A stretch of 49,613 nucleotides of DNA from NCBI GenBank assembly GCA_028820845.1, contig JAPPII010000062.1:1-49613 (forward strand), read 5' to 3'. Origin of the DNA: Candidatus Poribacteria bacterium (lineage in GTDB: Bacteria; Poribacteria; WGA-4E; WGA-3G). This document shows, piece after piece, positions 23,579 to 31,744 of the stretch. Every line of letters begins with the position of its first letter. The stretch's first letter is position 1. The translations under genes were made by a program, and so were the position numbers. Below the pieces are notes generated by a model, which searched no databases, had not been told where the DNA came from, and saw nothing but the letters and a program-made list of their open reading frames with translations.

Positions 23579-23632
23579 TAATAGAAGTCATTTTAAGAAT
23601 AAAAACTGTATATTTTCACATTGGAGGTAGAA

Positions 23633-24559
23633 GTGGCAAGAAAAAAAATCAGTGTTATTGGTGCGGGGAATGTCGGTGCAACAGCGGCGTTTCTGATCGC
23701 ACAGAAACAACTCGGGGATGTCGTCCTGATAGACATCGTTGACGGGGTCCCGCAAGGTAAGGCATTGGACATGGCACAAATGGGGCCCGTGGAACTGTTT
23801 GATGCCGCAGTTGACGGCGATCTCGATTACAGTGCAACTGCAGGTTCCGATCTCGTAATTATTACATCAGGTTCCCCACGTAAACCGGGGATGACGCGCG
23901 AAGACCTGTTGCAAACGAATGCCAATATCGTCGGCAGCGTCACAGAAAACGTCGTGAAACAGTCGCCAGACTGCGTTATTGTGATGCTCACCAACCCGTT
24001 GGACATCATGACCTACCACGCGTGGAAAGTCTCAGGATTTCCTTCACACCGCGTCGTCGGGCAGGCGGGCATACTCGACTCGGCGAGGTTCCGTTATTTC
24101 ATCTCTCTTGAACTCGGTGTTTCCGTAGAAGACATCCATGCGCTCGTTCTCGGTGGACACGGCGACACGATGGTGCCGCTTCCGCGCTATACGACCGTCA
24201 ACGGCATCCCGATTCCGCAACTCATACCGGAAGATCGTATTGAAGCGATGGCACAACGCACGCGGGACGGTGGTGCTGAGATCGTTAACCTTCTCAAAAC
24301 AAGTGGCTATTACGCTGCGGGTTCATCGTTAGCACAGATGGCGGAAGCCATTATTCTCGATAAGAAACGGCTGCTGCCCTGTTCTGCACATCTCACGGGG
24401 CAATATGGGATTGACGATTTGTATATTGGGGTTCCGATTAAACTCGGTGGGAACGGTGTGGAGGAGATTCTTGAGATCGAATTGACTGATGACGAACTTG
24501 GGTCTTTACAGCATTCTGCTGCGACCTATCGGGAAGGGATTGCGTTGTTGGGATATTAG
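23633..24559 (+). CDS. mdh: Malate dehydrogenase
   Basis: A 308-residue NAD-dependent malate dehydrogenase of the lactate-dehydrogenase-like type. It converts malate to oxaloacetate in the citric acid cycle. Residues seen are the NAD loop GAGNVGAT (10-17), the dinucleotide acid D34, SPRKPGMTR with R83 and R89 (the substrate arginines of malate dehydrogenase), NPLD (121-124), DSARFR with the Asp/Arg pair (149-152) and catalytic H176 in GGHGDTM. GTG 23633 is chosen as start because GGAGGTAGAA lies just upstream; the frame extends by four codons to a TTG at 23621. It has its own promoter and a strong terminator. Confidence 0.93.
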   Translation: MARKKISVIGAGNVGATAAFLIAQKQLGDVVLIDIVDGVPQGKALDMAQMGPVELFDAAVDGDLDYSATAGSDLVIITSGSPRKPGMTREDLLQTNANIVGSVTENVVKQSPDCVIVMLTNPLDIMTYHAWKVSGFPSHRVVGQAGILDSARFRYFISLELGVSVEDIHALVLGGHGDTMVPLPRYTTVNGIPIPQLIPEDRIEAMAQRTRDGGAEIVNLLKTSGYYAAGSSLAQMAEAIILDKKRLLPCSAHLTGQYGIDDLYIGVPIKLGGNGVEEILEIELTDDELGSLQHSAATYREGIALLGY

Positions 24560-24574
24560 ATAGATAAGAAAAAA

Positions 24575-24619
24575 AGCACCCATCACGCCGATTCGCTGTT
24601 GAATCGAGCGATGGGTGCT
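24575..24619. terminator. Bidirectional terminator
   Basis: AGCACCCATC (24575-24584) and GATGGGTGCT (24610-24619), with a nested GATTC/GAATC stem, preceded by an A-run, between the converging mdh and 24647 genes. Confidence 0.75.
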
Positions 24620-24646
24620 ATAATAAACCCTATTGCCTGTCTAACC

Positions 24647-25252
24647 TCACGCCTTTTGTGCCACCATACCGGCGAGGGTGCCGAGGATCCTGTCGCACCG
24701 CTCAATCGTATAGGTTGCGATATCAATCTGTAAGCACTTCCCTTGCAACTTGAGGAACTGCCACTCTATTCCTGTTGTGGAGGCACCGTAAATCCAAGAG
24801 ATGTCATTCTCTCTTTCAGTGTTAAAGCGTTGGGCAGCGAGCATCTCTGCGACACACTGCCCAAGCCCAAGTTTCAGATCAAGATTCTTTGCCTCAACAA
24901 GCGCGATAACAGGTGCCTCTACATAAGATTGCCGAGGCGACAGGCTCACCAAAAAATCACACACACCAGTTAATCCACTTTCAGCGTCAACGTTGAAGTC
25001 GATTCCCGAAAAAAGACTAATTTTGCGATCAAATTTCTCCCGCAATTCAACGAGAACAGGGGAGACAATCAGTTCCGAGCGGGCTTTCTCTGTGTTTATA
25101 GTAGCGGCTAAAGGCACATTTCTCGCCAACGCATTTGTGAGTTCTGCACTTAGGCTCACCGGTTCGATTTCGGCAAAGATACCGGCGTGTTCAACCAATT
25201 CAAGTTCAAATTCTTTTTCCACTGTTTCGAGAGTAAAGTTGCTATAAGCCAT
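24647..25252 (-). CDS. PD-(D/E)XK nuclease-like unknown protein
   Basis: A 201-residue soluble protein whose centre carries GVCDFLVSL (D99) followed by VIALVEAKN (E120, K122) and a helix GLGQCVAEMLAAQ with Q132. The spacing Asp - about 20 - Glu-x-Lys followed by an amphipathic helix with Gln is that of the PD-(D/E)XK phosphodiesterase fold. Proteins of this size and pattern are common in cyanobacteria and others with no known function. ATG is preceded by GTAGGAGGTTTCCACG. It stands between mdh and dnaK and shares no obvious pathway with either. Confidence 0.7.
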   Translation of the reverse strand: MAYSNFTLETVEKEFELELVEHAGIFAEIEPVSLSAELTNALARNVPLAATINTEKARSELIVSPVLVELREKFDRKISLFSGIDFNVDAESGLTGVCDFLVSLSPRQSYVEAPVIALVEAKNLDLKLGLGQCVAEMLAAQRFNTERENDISWIYGASTTGIEWQFLKLQGKCLQIDIATYTIERCDRILGTLAGMVAQKA

Positions 25253-25303
25253 CGTGGAAACCTCCTACATCACACCAAGGGAATCGCAATTTAGAGGGCC
25301 CGC

Positions 25304-27238
25304 TTAACTTTTATCCTTTTTTTCATCTTCGTCAACAACTTCATATTCAGCGTCAACGACATCGCTGTCAGCGGCATCAGTTGTCGCCTCAGCAGCGGAC
25401 GGATCGCCTGCAGCTGCCCCTGGATCTGCCTCTGCTGCTTGTTGATATATCAACTGAGAGACCTCGTGCCAGACCTGCGTTAATTCGTCTGTTGCGGATT
25501 GGATCTCGGCGTTGTTATTAGACTCCAACGCCTGCTTGACACGGGCAACAGCGGCGTTCACCTTCTCCTTGGAAGCGTCGTCTATCTTGTCTCCCAATTC
25601 GCTGAGGTTTTTCTCTGTCTCGTAAACCAGAGAATCCGCACGGTTGCGCGCTTCGACTTCTTCCCGTTTCTGCTTATCCTCTTCAGCGTGCGTTTCGGCA
25701 TCCTTGACCATCTGATCAATTTCGGCTTCGCTCAGTCCAGAGGATGCGGTAATGGTAATCTTCTGCTCTTTACCCGTCGCTGTATCTTTCGCGGATACGT
25801 TAAGTATACCATTTGCATCAATATCAAAGGTCACTTCAATCTGCGGAACACCTCTCGGTGCAGGTGGCAGTTCACCCAATCGGAACCGTCCAATGGTTTT
25901 GTTGTAAACCGCTTGCTCCCGTTCGCCTTGGAGGACATGGACATCAACGGCTGTCTGATTGTTCTCAGCAGTCGTGAATATATTCGATTTCTTAGTAGGA
26001 ATCGTCGTGTTCCTATCAATCAACCGTGTGAACATCCCACCGAGGGTTTCAATACCGAGGGAAAGCGGTGTAACGTCTAATAAGAGGATGTCCTTAACCT
26101 CTTCATCGCCTGCGAGGACTCCCCCTTGAATTGCGGCACCGATTGCGACGACCTCATCCGGATTGACCCCTTTGTGCGGTTCTTTGCCGAAGAGTTGCTC
26201 AACAGCCTCCTGGACTTTGGGCATACGCGTCTGACCACCGACGAGGATAATCTCATCAATGTCAGCGGGTTGCATCTCCGCATCGGCGAGTGCCTGTCTG
26301 CAGGGTTCAAGCGAACGTTGGACTAAATTATCTGTAATTTGTTCCAACTTTGCCCGGGTAAGCGTCAGGTTCAGGTGCTTCGGACCACTGGCATCGACAG
26401 TGATAAAAGGCAAGTTGATGTCGGTTTGTAGTGTACTGGAGAGTTCACACTTCGCGGTCTCTGCCGCCTCTTTTAGCCGTTGCAGTGCCATCTGATCAGT
26501 GCGTAAATCAATCCCTTGGCTACTGAGGAACTCCTGCGCCATCCAGTCGATAACCGCCTGATCAAAATCGTCGCCACCGAGGTGTGTATCGCCGTTTGTG
26601 CTTTTTACCTCAAAAACCCCGTCCCCGATTTCCAGAATAGAGATGTCAAACGTCCCACCACCGAGGTCATAAACAGCAATCTTTTTGTCGCCTTCATTCT
26701 GAAGACCATAAGCGAGCGATGCGGCGGTCGGTTCATTGATAATCCGCTCGACTTCCAATCCAGCGATTTTACCGGCATCCGCCGTCGCCTGACGTTGGGA
26801 ATCATTGAAGTAAGCGGGAACAGTGACAACCGCTTTCGTAACATCTTCACCGAGATACGCCTCAGCAGTTTCCTTCATCTTCCGCAAAACCATAGCAGAA
26901 ATTTCAGGGGGCGAATAATCTTTTCCGTCGATGTTCACGGCGACATCGCCGCCTGTATCGGCTTTTAATTCATAAGGCACGCGGGAAGCATCATTACCTA
27001 TTTCGTTAAATTTCCGCCCCATGAACCTTTTAATCGAAAAAATTGTATTTTGCGGGTTCGTGATCGCTTGTCTTTTAGCAACGAGTCCAACGGGGCGCTC
27101 TCCCTCTTTGGTAAAACCGACAACAGAGGGGGTAGTCCGATTCCCTTCCGTATTTTCGATGACCTTGGCATCACCGCTTTCTAAAACGGCTACGCACGAA
27201 TTTGTTGTACCTAAATCAATTCCAATGACTTTGCTCAT
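25304..27238 (-). CDS. dnaK: Molecular chaperone DnaK (Hsp70)
   Basis: A full-length 644-residue DnaK. The ATPase domain starts [15 protein letters not shown] (residues 6-20), with [13 protein letters not shown] and the phosphate loop [13 protein letters not shown] and GGQTRMP; the substrate-binding domain follows from about 385 ([17 protein letters not shown]). The tail is Ala/Gly-rich then acidic, ending [14 protein letters not shown], as usual. It works with DnaJ and GrpE in protein folding; neither gene is in the window. ATG follows AGGAGTATTGAGAA. No CIRCE element (TTAGCACTC inverted repeat) is visible in the sequence upstream, so HrcA control is not supported here. Confidence 0.97.
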   Translation of the reverse strand: MSKVIGIDLGTTNSCVAVLESGDAKVIENTEGNRTTPSVVGFTKEGERPVGLVAKRQAITNPQNTIFSIKRFMGRKFNEIGNDASRVPYELKADTGGDVAVNIDGKDYSPPEISAMVLRKMKETAEAYLGEDVTKAVVTVPAYFNDSQRQATADAGKIAGLEVERIINEPTAASLAYGLQNEGDKKIAVYDLGGGTFDISILEIGDGVFEVKSTNGDTHLGGDDFDQAVIDWMAQEFLSSQGIDLRTDQMALQRLKEAAETAKCELSSTLQTDINLPFITVDASGPKHLNLTLTRAKLEQITDNLVQRSLEPCRQALADAEMQPADIDEIILVGGQTRMPKVQEAVEQLFGKEPHKGVNPDEVVAIGAAIQGGVLAGDEEVKDILLLDVTPLSLGIETLGGMFTRLIDRNTTIPTKKSNIFTTAENNQTAVDVHVLQGEREQAVYNKTIGRFRLGELPPAPRGVPQIEVTFDIDANGILNVSAKDTATGKEQKITITASSGLSEAEIDQMVKDAETHAEEDKQKREEVEARNRADSLVYETEKNLSELGDKIDDASKEKVNAAVARVKQALESNNNAEIQSATDELTQVWHEVSQLIYQQAAEADPGAAAGDPSAAEATTDAADSDVVDAEYEVVDEDEKKDKS

Positions 27239-27380
27239 TTCTCAATACTCCTATGCATAAATAATTTCAAAGGCAGGCAGATTACGCAACAACGTACCTA
27301 CCCGTTATAAGGCATTTCCTCGTTCTCCACTGCCTCCACACATTCCACAGCAGAAAGTCCACCGACAACACCTCACCCGT
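27239..27380. other. Upstream region of dnaK
   Basis: No gene. On the minus strand there is a TTATAA stretch (around 27310) that could be a -10 element, but no convincing -35 at proper spacing. No CIRCE is seen. Confidence 0.3.
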
Positions 27381-27487
27381 TTATAGTAGATTTTAGAATT
27401 AATTTTACACTTCGCATCGGTGCGGTTAGAAACCGCACCTACTGGGGGTGTTTGAGAATGTAAATGTATTTACGGAATCTACTATAA
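27381..27487. repeat. 107-bp element with terminal inverted repeats
   Basis: Starts TTATAGTAGATT and ends AATCTACTATAA; over the outer 29 bases the two ends match at about 22 positions. Inside is a perfect palindrome GGTGCGGTTAGAAACCGCACC (27419-27439). The 25 bases 27418-27442 recur exactly at 37325-37349. It has no coding capacity and the layout of a miniature inverted-repeat element. Confidence 0.75.
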
Positions 27488-27594
27488 TGAATAAGTTGCA
27501 ATATTCATGCCAACGTTAATTGCTTGAAATAGCCAAATTCCTATCAAATGTCTGCCAAATTGGCACGGTCTTAAGAATGCAGCGATACCACAAG

Positions 27595-27705
27595 TCAATT
27601 TGACTGACCACGGACATCGTATTTCTGCTTGAGAAGTCCCCAAGCCGTCGGCAGTTTTGCATCAGGGTTAACTGCCAAAATTTCTTGGATGCCTCCTTGG
27701 ATATT
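27595..27705 (-). pseudogene. Relic of a LamG-domain gene 3' end
   Basis: A 36-codon open stretch on the minus strand, ending in TGA at 27595-27597, reads NIQGGIQEILAVNPDAKLPT then AWGLLKQ. This aligns with the last residues of the LamG protein at 35109 (DIQTEM...PEGKLAVTWGRIK). An in-frame TAA lies just upstream at 27706-27708, and no start or LamG body is present, so only the tail survives. It sits directly behind the terminator of PhyH 2. Confidence 0.5.
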
Positions 27706-27707
27706 TT

Positions 27708-27743
27708 AAAAAAAACTGAGGCGGATGTAAGACACACCCGCCC
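27708..27743 (-). terminator. Rho-independent terminator of PhyH 2
   Basis: On the minus strand GGCGGGTGT, TGTCTT-type loop, ACATCCGCC form a stem with one G-U pair, then TCAG and eight T residues. It begins about 20 bases after the PhyH stop. Confidence 0.8.
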
Positions 27744-27763
27744 TTGAAAACTAAGGCATCTCT

Positions 27764-28486
27764 CTAAGCGAAGGGGAATGTGCCTTGATAACCGCGCGGG
27801 CGAGAGACATGCCAAACGCCCTCATACATCGGGGTTACCTGATAATGACACACGACGTTGCTCCGTTCCATATCGTCGCGTTCTTTCGCGCCTTGGTGTG
27901 GAATGTGATTGATGAACAGGACACAATCACCGGCTTTCGGATGCAGGATCACGTGTTCTTGCGCCTCACACCACGCTTCAAATTTGGGACGATCTAACGG
28001 GTAGAGATGCGGTGGTTCTGACAGATGCCCGCCTTTGATGAACTTGAGGTGTCCCTCACCGGGATCGTTGTCCTGAAAATAGAACGTCGTGTTAATTCCT
28101 ACAGGTGCCATCGCAAACGGATGTTCTTCGACGTATCGCTTCTCCTGCCAGTAGCCGTAAAAATCCATGTGCCACTCTTGGAGATACGGCCCCGGATTGA
28201 TGTGTGCCCGTAGGCTTCGGAGCTGGCACTGCTTGCCCATTAACCCTTCCAAATAGGGACGGACACTGGGATGCCCGACGAGAGGATCGTAGGTATCGGG
28301 TTCCCGATCCAAGAGGGTATCAAACCACATGTTCCCTACGGCGTTTAAGCCCTCTTCCCACCCCATTTCGCGTGCATAATTGATGCGCTGACGAATACGT
28401 TCTGTCTCTTCTGGAGACAACGCGCCCTCTATTAAAACGAAACCTTCTTCTTGTAGTTGCGCGAGTTTATCTTTGATGTCTGCCAT
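27764..28486 (-). CDS. Phytanoyl-CoA dioxygenase (PhyH) family protein 2
   Basis: A 240-residue Fe(II)/2-oxoglutarate dioxygenase. The iron ligands are visible in EWHMDFYG (H106, D108) and HIPHQGA (H197), and R208 may bind 2-oxoglutarate. GHLKFIKGGH (145-154) replaces the usual PGSH stretch. It is more compact than the other three PhyH proteins here and very different from them, so a different substrate is likely. ATG follows GAAGGAGATGGAAC. The gene has its own terminator; the Nramp-related gene lies upstream on the same strand with 73 bases between. Confidence 0.85.
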   Translation of the reverse strand: MADIKDKLAQLQEEGFVLIEGALSPEETERIRQRINYAREMGWEEGLNAVGNMWFDTLLDREPDTYDPLVGHPSVRPYLEGLMGKQCQLRSLRAHINPGPYLQEWHMDFYGYWQEKRYVEEHPFAMAPVGINTTFYFQDNDPGEGHLKFIKGGHLSEPPHLYPLDRPKFEAWCEAQEHVILHPKAGDCVLFINHIPHQGAKERDDMERSNVVCHYQVTPMYEGVWHVSRPRGYQGTFPFA

Positions 28487-28559
28487 GTTCCATCTCCTTC
28501 TGAAGATTCAGAGTTATTGACGGTATTTTATACCTTTACGTGAAAGGGGTCAACCTTCA

Positions 28560-30056
28560 TTAGAACCATTGAGCGAGAAGTTTGGAGATTTTGACGTACA
28601 ACCCCCAGCCACTAATTCCAGCAAACACAATAAGCACCCCTGCCGAAATAAGCGCACCGACGAACATAAACGGCTTCGTCCGATACGCGCGCGGCAGTTT
28701 AGCGTTCAAATATAACGCAGCAAGCATCATCACAGCAATTGAAAAATTTGCCAAAATAAATCCAGCAATCTGTGTCAAAATGTCAAATGGGATGTTCAAC
28801 CAGATGAGTACCATCGTCGTAACAAAGATGTAGAGACAGACCCATTTGCGAAGCGTCCCGTAGTTCCATTGGTGTTGGGGCCAGATCGCCTGAAAGAACT
28901 CCTGCATCACGCGGGCATAAATCTCTGGGAGTGCCTGCAGTGTTCCCCACAATGCGACGATGATACAAATATAATACACCCAGACGAGTGAGCCGTGAAT
29001 ATTTTGCCAGACGCTCGCCTGATCGGTCAGCAAACTCCACCCTTCAAAGGTGCTTTGCATGCCATACAGGACAGCCGCACCTGAAATCATGAAAGCACCC
29101 GTCACAATGAAGAGGACGATTGCACCCATGCCGATATCCCAACGGAGCGGTGCCAGGATTTTACGGAGTTGGCTTACTTGTTCGGGTTGCTCAGGGAGGT
29201 AATCGATTCTATCACGTTCACCGGCGAGTCGGCGCACATCCACAATGTTCTGATGGGAGGTCATACCCCAGCGGTGGATGCCGACCCAATTGGCGTAGAC
29301 GATGTACCCCATCACAGATCCGCCGACATAACCGAATGCCGTCGCCATTGTCAATAACGGGTTCTCAACTGCATCCTGCGGTGCCCATTCAGGAAATTCA
29401 GGCAGATGTCCAAAACGGAGGCTCCCGACAACGGCTTTACCTAAGTCTGGACGCACCATCAAGGTGCCGATGATAGTCCCGACAACGAGGATAGCACAGA
29501 TGATGAGTTGCTGCTTTTCGAGCCTTTCAAAGGAGATACGCAAACCGAAAAGGAGGGCAAGGGTGATGAAACAGGACGTGATAAGGTTTTCCCAAACAGG
29601 TTGCGAGATCCCGGAAGGCAGGGCGTCCCTAAATAAATGATGGAGCAACGCGCCGCACGGTTTTCCAATTGGCACCCACGCCAAAGGCGCGCCTATCATT
29701 TCAAAGAGAACAATCCCGATAAGAAGCCATCCGCGCGGTCCAGGCAGCTTGACGAGCCGGTGTCCGATATATTCGCCGCTGACTGCGGTATAACGCCCAA
29801 GGAGATACGTGACAAAAATGCCTTTGACAGCGCAACTGAGAAGCACAAGCCAGAGCAAGTTATATCCTGCCCACGCCCCTGCTCGAACGACAACAATCGT
29901 TTCACCTGCGCCAATACTCACAGAAGCGACAATCGCCGCGGGTCCAAATACGGCAGCGAGCGCAATTATTTTCTTCAGAGACCACGGTTCAGCATGAGGA
30001 CCCGTAACGGGTGGAATATCCACAGTCTCAGTACTTCGGTTTTCTTCTGTCTGCAT
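28560..30056 (-). CDS. Nramp-related membrane transporter lacking the usual metal motif
   Basis: A 498-residue membrane protein with about 11-12 helices and overall Nramp (NRAMP/MntH-type) sequence patterns: GPAAIVASVSIGAGET in the first helix, and AFGYVGGSVMGYIVYANWVGIH in helix 6. Nramp proteins import Mn2+ or Fe2+ using the DPGN motif in helix 1 and MPH in helix 6. Both motifs are replaced here (SIGAGET in helix 1; no Met-Pro-His in helix 6). The protein may carry a different ion or substrate, or act as a regulator. An added 20-residue polar N-terminus precedes helix 1. Start ATG 30056 has a weak ribosome site. It is downstream of the ThuA gene with a hairpin between. Confidence 0.75.
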   Translation of the reverse strand: MQTEENRSTETVDIPPVTGPHAEPWSLKKIIALAAVFGPAAIVASVSIGAGETIVVVRAGAWAGYNLLWLVLLSCAVKGIFVTYLLGRYTAVSGEYIGHRLVKLPGPRGWLLIGIVLFEMIGAPLAWVPIGKPCGALLHHLFRDALPSGISQPVWENLITSCFITLALLFGLRISFERLEKQQLIICAILVVGTIIGTLMVRPDLGKAVVGSLRFGHLPEFPEWAPQDAVENPLLTMATAFGYVGGSVMGYIVYANWVGIHRWGMTSHQNIVDVRRLAGERDRIDYLPEQPEQVSQLRKILAPLRWDIGMGAIVLFIVTGAFMISGAAVLYGMQSTFEGWSLLTDQASVWQNIHGSLVWVYYICIIVALWGTLQALPEIYARVMQEFFQAIWPQHQWNYGTLRKWVCLYIFVTTMVLIWLNIPFDILTQIAGFILANFSIAVMMLAALYLNAKLPRAYRTKPFMFVGALISAGVLIVFAGISGWGLYVKISKLLAQWF

Positions 30057-30074
30057 AGAGATTACCCAATGAAA

Positions 30075-30096
30075 TGAGCGGGTTCAGAGACCCGCT
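30075..30096. terminator. Hairpin between ThuA and the Nramp-related gene
   Basis: GAGCGGGT (30075-30082), TCAGAG, ACCCGCTC (30089-30096). Perfect 8-bp stem, no T-run on the minus strand; it may be a dispersed palindrome or a weak terminator. Confidence 0.5.
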
Positions 30097-30110
30097 CACT
30101 TCTATATACC

Positions 30111-30839
30111 CTATTCCAAAGGCTCTAAGGGTTGTGCGTTTCCAAAGACCGGTGTCGGCGCGTTACCGGGTGCTGCCCACCGTGCAGCGTTTGCGATGAC
30201 ATGCCGAACGTTTTCATCGTAATAGATCGGGTAGGTCTCATGACCGGGACGGAAATAGAAGATTTTGCCCCGCCCGCGATAATAACAGCATCCACTTCGG
30301 AAGACTTCACCGCCGGGGAACCAACTCACGAAAATAAGTGTATCGGGTTCAGGAATATCAAAGGGTTCGCCATACATTTCGGCGTGCTCTATTTCAAAGT
30401 ATTCACCCAAGCCTTCAACAATCGGATGTCCGTGTTCAATCACCCAAAGCCGTTCTTTTTCAGCGGCTTCACGCCATTTGAGGCTACACGAGGTCCCCAT
30501 CAAACCGGTGAAGGGTTTAGAATAGTGTGCAGAATGGAGGACGATAAGTCCCATGCCGTCCAACACACGTGCGCGAACTTTCGCAGCGATAGCGTCATCA
30601 ACGGCACCGTGTGCGGCATGTCCCCACCATATTAAGACATCCGTGTTTGTGAGCACATCGTCGGTTAAGCCGTGTTCGGGTTCATCTAACGTTGCGGTCT
30701 GAATTTTGAAACCGCCCGCTTTGTCGAGACCCTCCGCAATCGCACCGTGAATCCCATTGGGGTAGAGACCACCAATGAATTCGTTTGTTTTCTCGTGCCT
30801 AAATTCATTCCAGACCGTAACTTGAATTGGTTGCGCCAT
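30111..30839 (-). CDS. ThuA-domain (trehalose-utilization-like) protein
   Basis: A 242-residue protein with the class-I glutamine-amidotransferase-like fold of the ThuA family: [11 protein letters not shown] at the N-terminus, [12 protein letters not shown] (67-78), [14 protein letters not shown] (96-109), and the C-terminal [35 protein letters not shown]. ThuA proteins are linked to trehalose and other sugar use, but their chemistry is not settled. ATG follows TAAAGGAGAAAGTT. It lies on the same strand as the Nramp-related and PhyH genes downstream. Confidence 0.87.
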   Translation of the reverse strand: MAQPIQVTVWNEFRHEKTNEFIGGLYPNGIHGAIAEGLDKAGGFKIQTATLDEPEHGLTDDVLTNTDVLIWWGHAAHGAVDDAIAAKVRARVLDGMGLIVLHSAHYSKPFTGLMGTSCSLKWREAAEKERLWVIEHGHPIVEGLGEYFEIEHAEMYGEPFDIPEPDTLIFVSWFPGGEVFRSGCCYYRGRGKIFYFRPGHETYPIYYDENVRHVIANAARWAAPGNAPTPVFGNAQPLEPLE

Positions 30840-30871
30840 AACTTTCTCCTTTAGAATAATTATCAGTTAAA

Positions 30872-30940
30872 TCAACGGTATGAATGCGAATCAACGGTAT
30901 GAAGCCCGTATGGGCTTCCCCGGATGGCATTCCCCGGGTT
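30872..30940. repeat. Direct repeat and palindromes upstream of ThuA
   Basis: ATCAACGGTATGAA occurs twice (about 30871 and 30889), followed by the hairpin GAAGCCCGTATGGGCTTC (30901-30918) and a CCCGG/CCGGG pair. The next bases enter the heptanucleotide-family core at 30940. No gene here. Confidence 0.55.
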
Positions 30941-30971
30941 GTCGGTTAAGAGGTTTCTATGTAACAATTCA
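30940..30971. repeat. Core of the heptanucleotide element family, overlapping the antitoxin stop
   Basis: TGTCGGTTAAGAGGTTTCTA then TGTAACAATTCA. It matches the H5 core (18821-18849) apart from a few bases. Its last three bases are the stop codon of the antitoxin gene on the minus strand. Confidence 0.75.
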
Positions 30972-31373
30972 TCTTTTTTCTACTGAAACTTCAGAACTGG
31001 GGGTTGATATTTCTGATGCCACTATTGAGGTTTCTGCTGCAGCGAGTTCAGCATTAGGTTCTATCGGCTCTAAGGGTTGAATCAACAGTCGGCATCCGAG
31101 GGCAGCAAGAATCGTGATAAGCATATCCAGACGCGGTGCTTCGTCGCTTGCGAGCATATCCGAGAGGCATTGTGCCTTAATACCCGCTTGCTTAGCAACT
31201 TCCGCGACCCCGCCTCGCGCTTCTACAACATTCTGGAGGCCAAGCAGAAAGAAGGGCGTATCCCCATCCTCTTGATATTCCTCAAGTGCTACATCAAGAT
31301 AACCGATTGCCTCCTCCCAGTCGGAAGTAAACCGTTCCATTAGAATTTCTTCCCATGTTCGATACTCTCTCAT
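30969..31373 (-). CDS. HigA-like antitoxin (addiction module antidote)
   Basis: A 134-residue protein with a helix-turn-helix at about residues 45-85 (VVEARGGVAEVAKQAGIKAQ, CLSDMLAS) of the kind in HigA-like antidotes, preceded by an N-terminal arm (MREYRTWEEILMERF). It should bind the toxin encoded upstream and repress the pair. The last 30 or so residues (after EPIEPN) are a low-complexity Ala/Ser/Glu tail not seen in typical antidotes; the stop codon lies in a repeat core, and the tail DNA has repeat-like composition, so the C-terminus may have been extended by the element. The start overlaps the toxin stop as ATGA. Confidence 0.75.
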   Translation of the reverse strand: MREYRTWEEILMERFTSDWEEAIGYLDVALEEYQEDGDTPFFLLGLQNVVEARGGVAEVAKQAGIKAQCLSDMLASDEAPRLDMLITILAALGCRLLIQPLEPIEPNAELAAAETSIVASEISTPSSEVSVEKR

Positions 31374-31708
31374 CGTTGCGCCTCCTTATATTCCAGCCAA
31401 CACCTTTTCGCGCGTTCAATATCCCGCGCCTGGGATGACTTGTCACCCCCACAGAGCAGCAGAACGATCGTGTCATCCACTTCACCAAAGTAGATACGAT
31501 AACCTGCCCCTAAAGAAAACCTCAATTCAAACACGCCAGCACCAACAGTGCGGTAATCCCCAAAATTGCCAGATCTGATCCGGTCAAGTCGCCTTTCAAT
31601 TCTGTTTCGCGTATTTCTATCGTGAATGGATATAAGCCACTCGGTAAAAGGCTCTCGTCCCTTTGAAGTCCGGTAGGCTTGGAGTTTTCTCGGTCGTATG
31701 CTCAGCAT
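31370..31708 (-). CDS. RelE/HigB-like toxin
   Basis: A 112-residue protein of the HigB/RelE phage-derived Gp49-like killer type: FTEWLISIHDRNTRNRIERRLDRIRSGNFGDYRTVGAGVFELRF, GYRIYFG and LLLCGGDKSSQARDIERAK. The C-terminal CGGDKSSQ.RDI stretch is the family hallmark; the toxin cleaves mRNA on the ribosome. Toxin first, antitoxin second is the HigBA order, and the antitoxin ATG overlaps this stop. It looks intact. ATG 31708 has no strong ribosome site. Confidence 0.85.
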   Translation of the reverse strand: MLSIRPRKLQAYRTSKGREPFTEWLISIHDRNTRNRIERRLDRIRSGNFGDYRTVGAGVFELRFSLGAGYRIYFGEVDDTIVLLLCGGDKSSQARDIERAKRCWLEYKEAQR

Positions 31709-31744
31709 TCAGGTTCTGTTTGACCTCCACAGCCTACTATGTCC

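Noticed and set aside
25499-26080. 193-codon open frame antisense to dnaK
   Set aside because: dnaK motifs are complete on the other strand; the antisense frame has no recognisable protein features.
27239-27400. CIRCE/HrcA operator upstream of dnaK
   Set aside because: No TTAGCACTC inverted repeat is visible.
27516-27815. 99-codon minus-strand frame near the LamG relic
   Set aside because: It crosses the PhyH terminator and gene end in another frame; only the shorter frame with LamG-tail similarity is meaningful.
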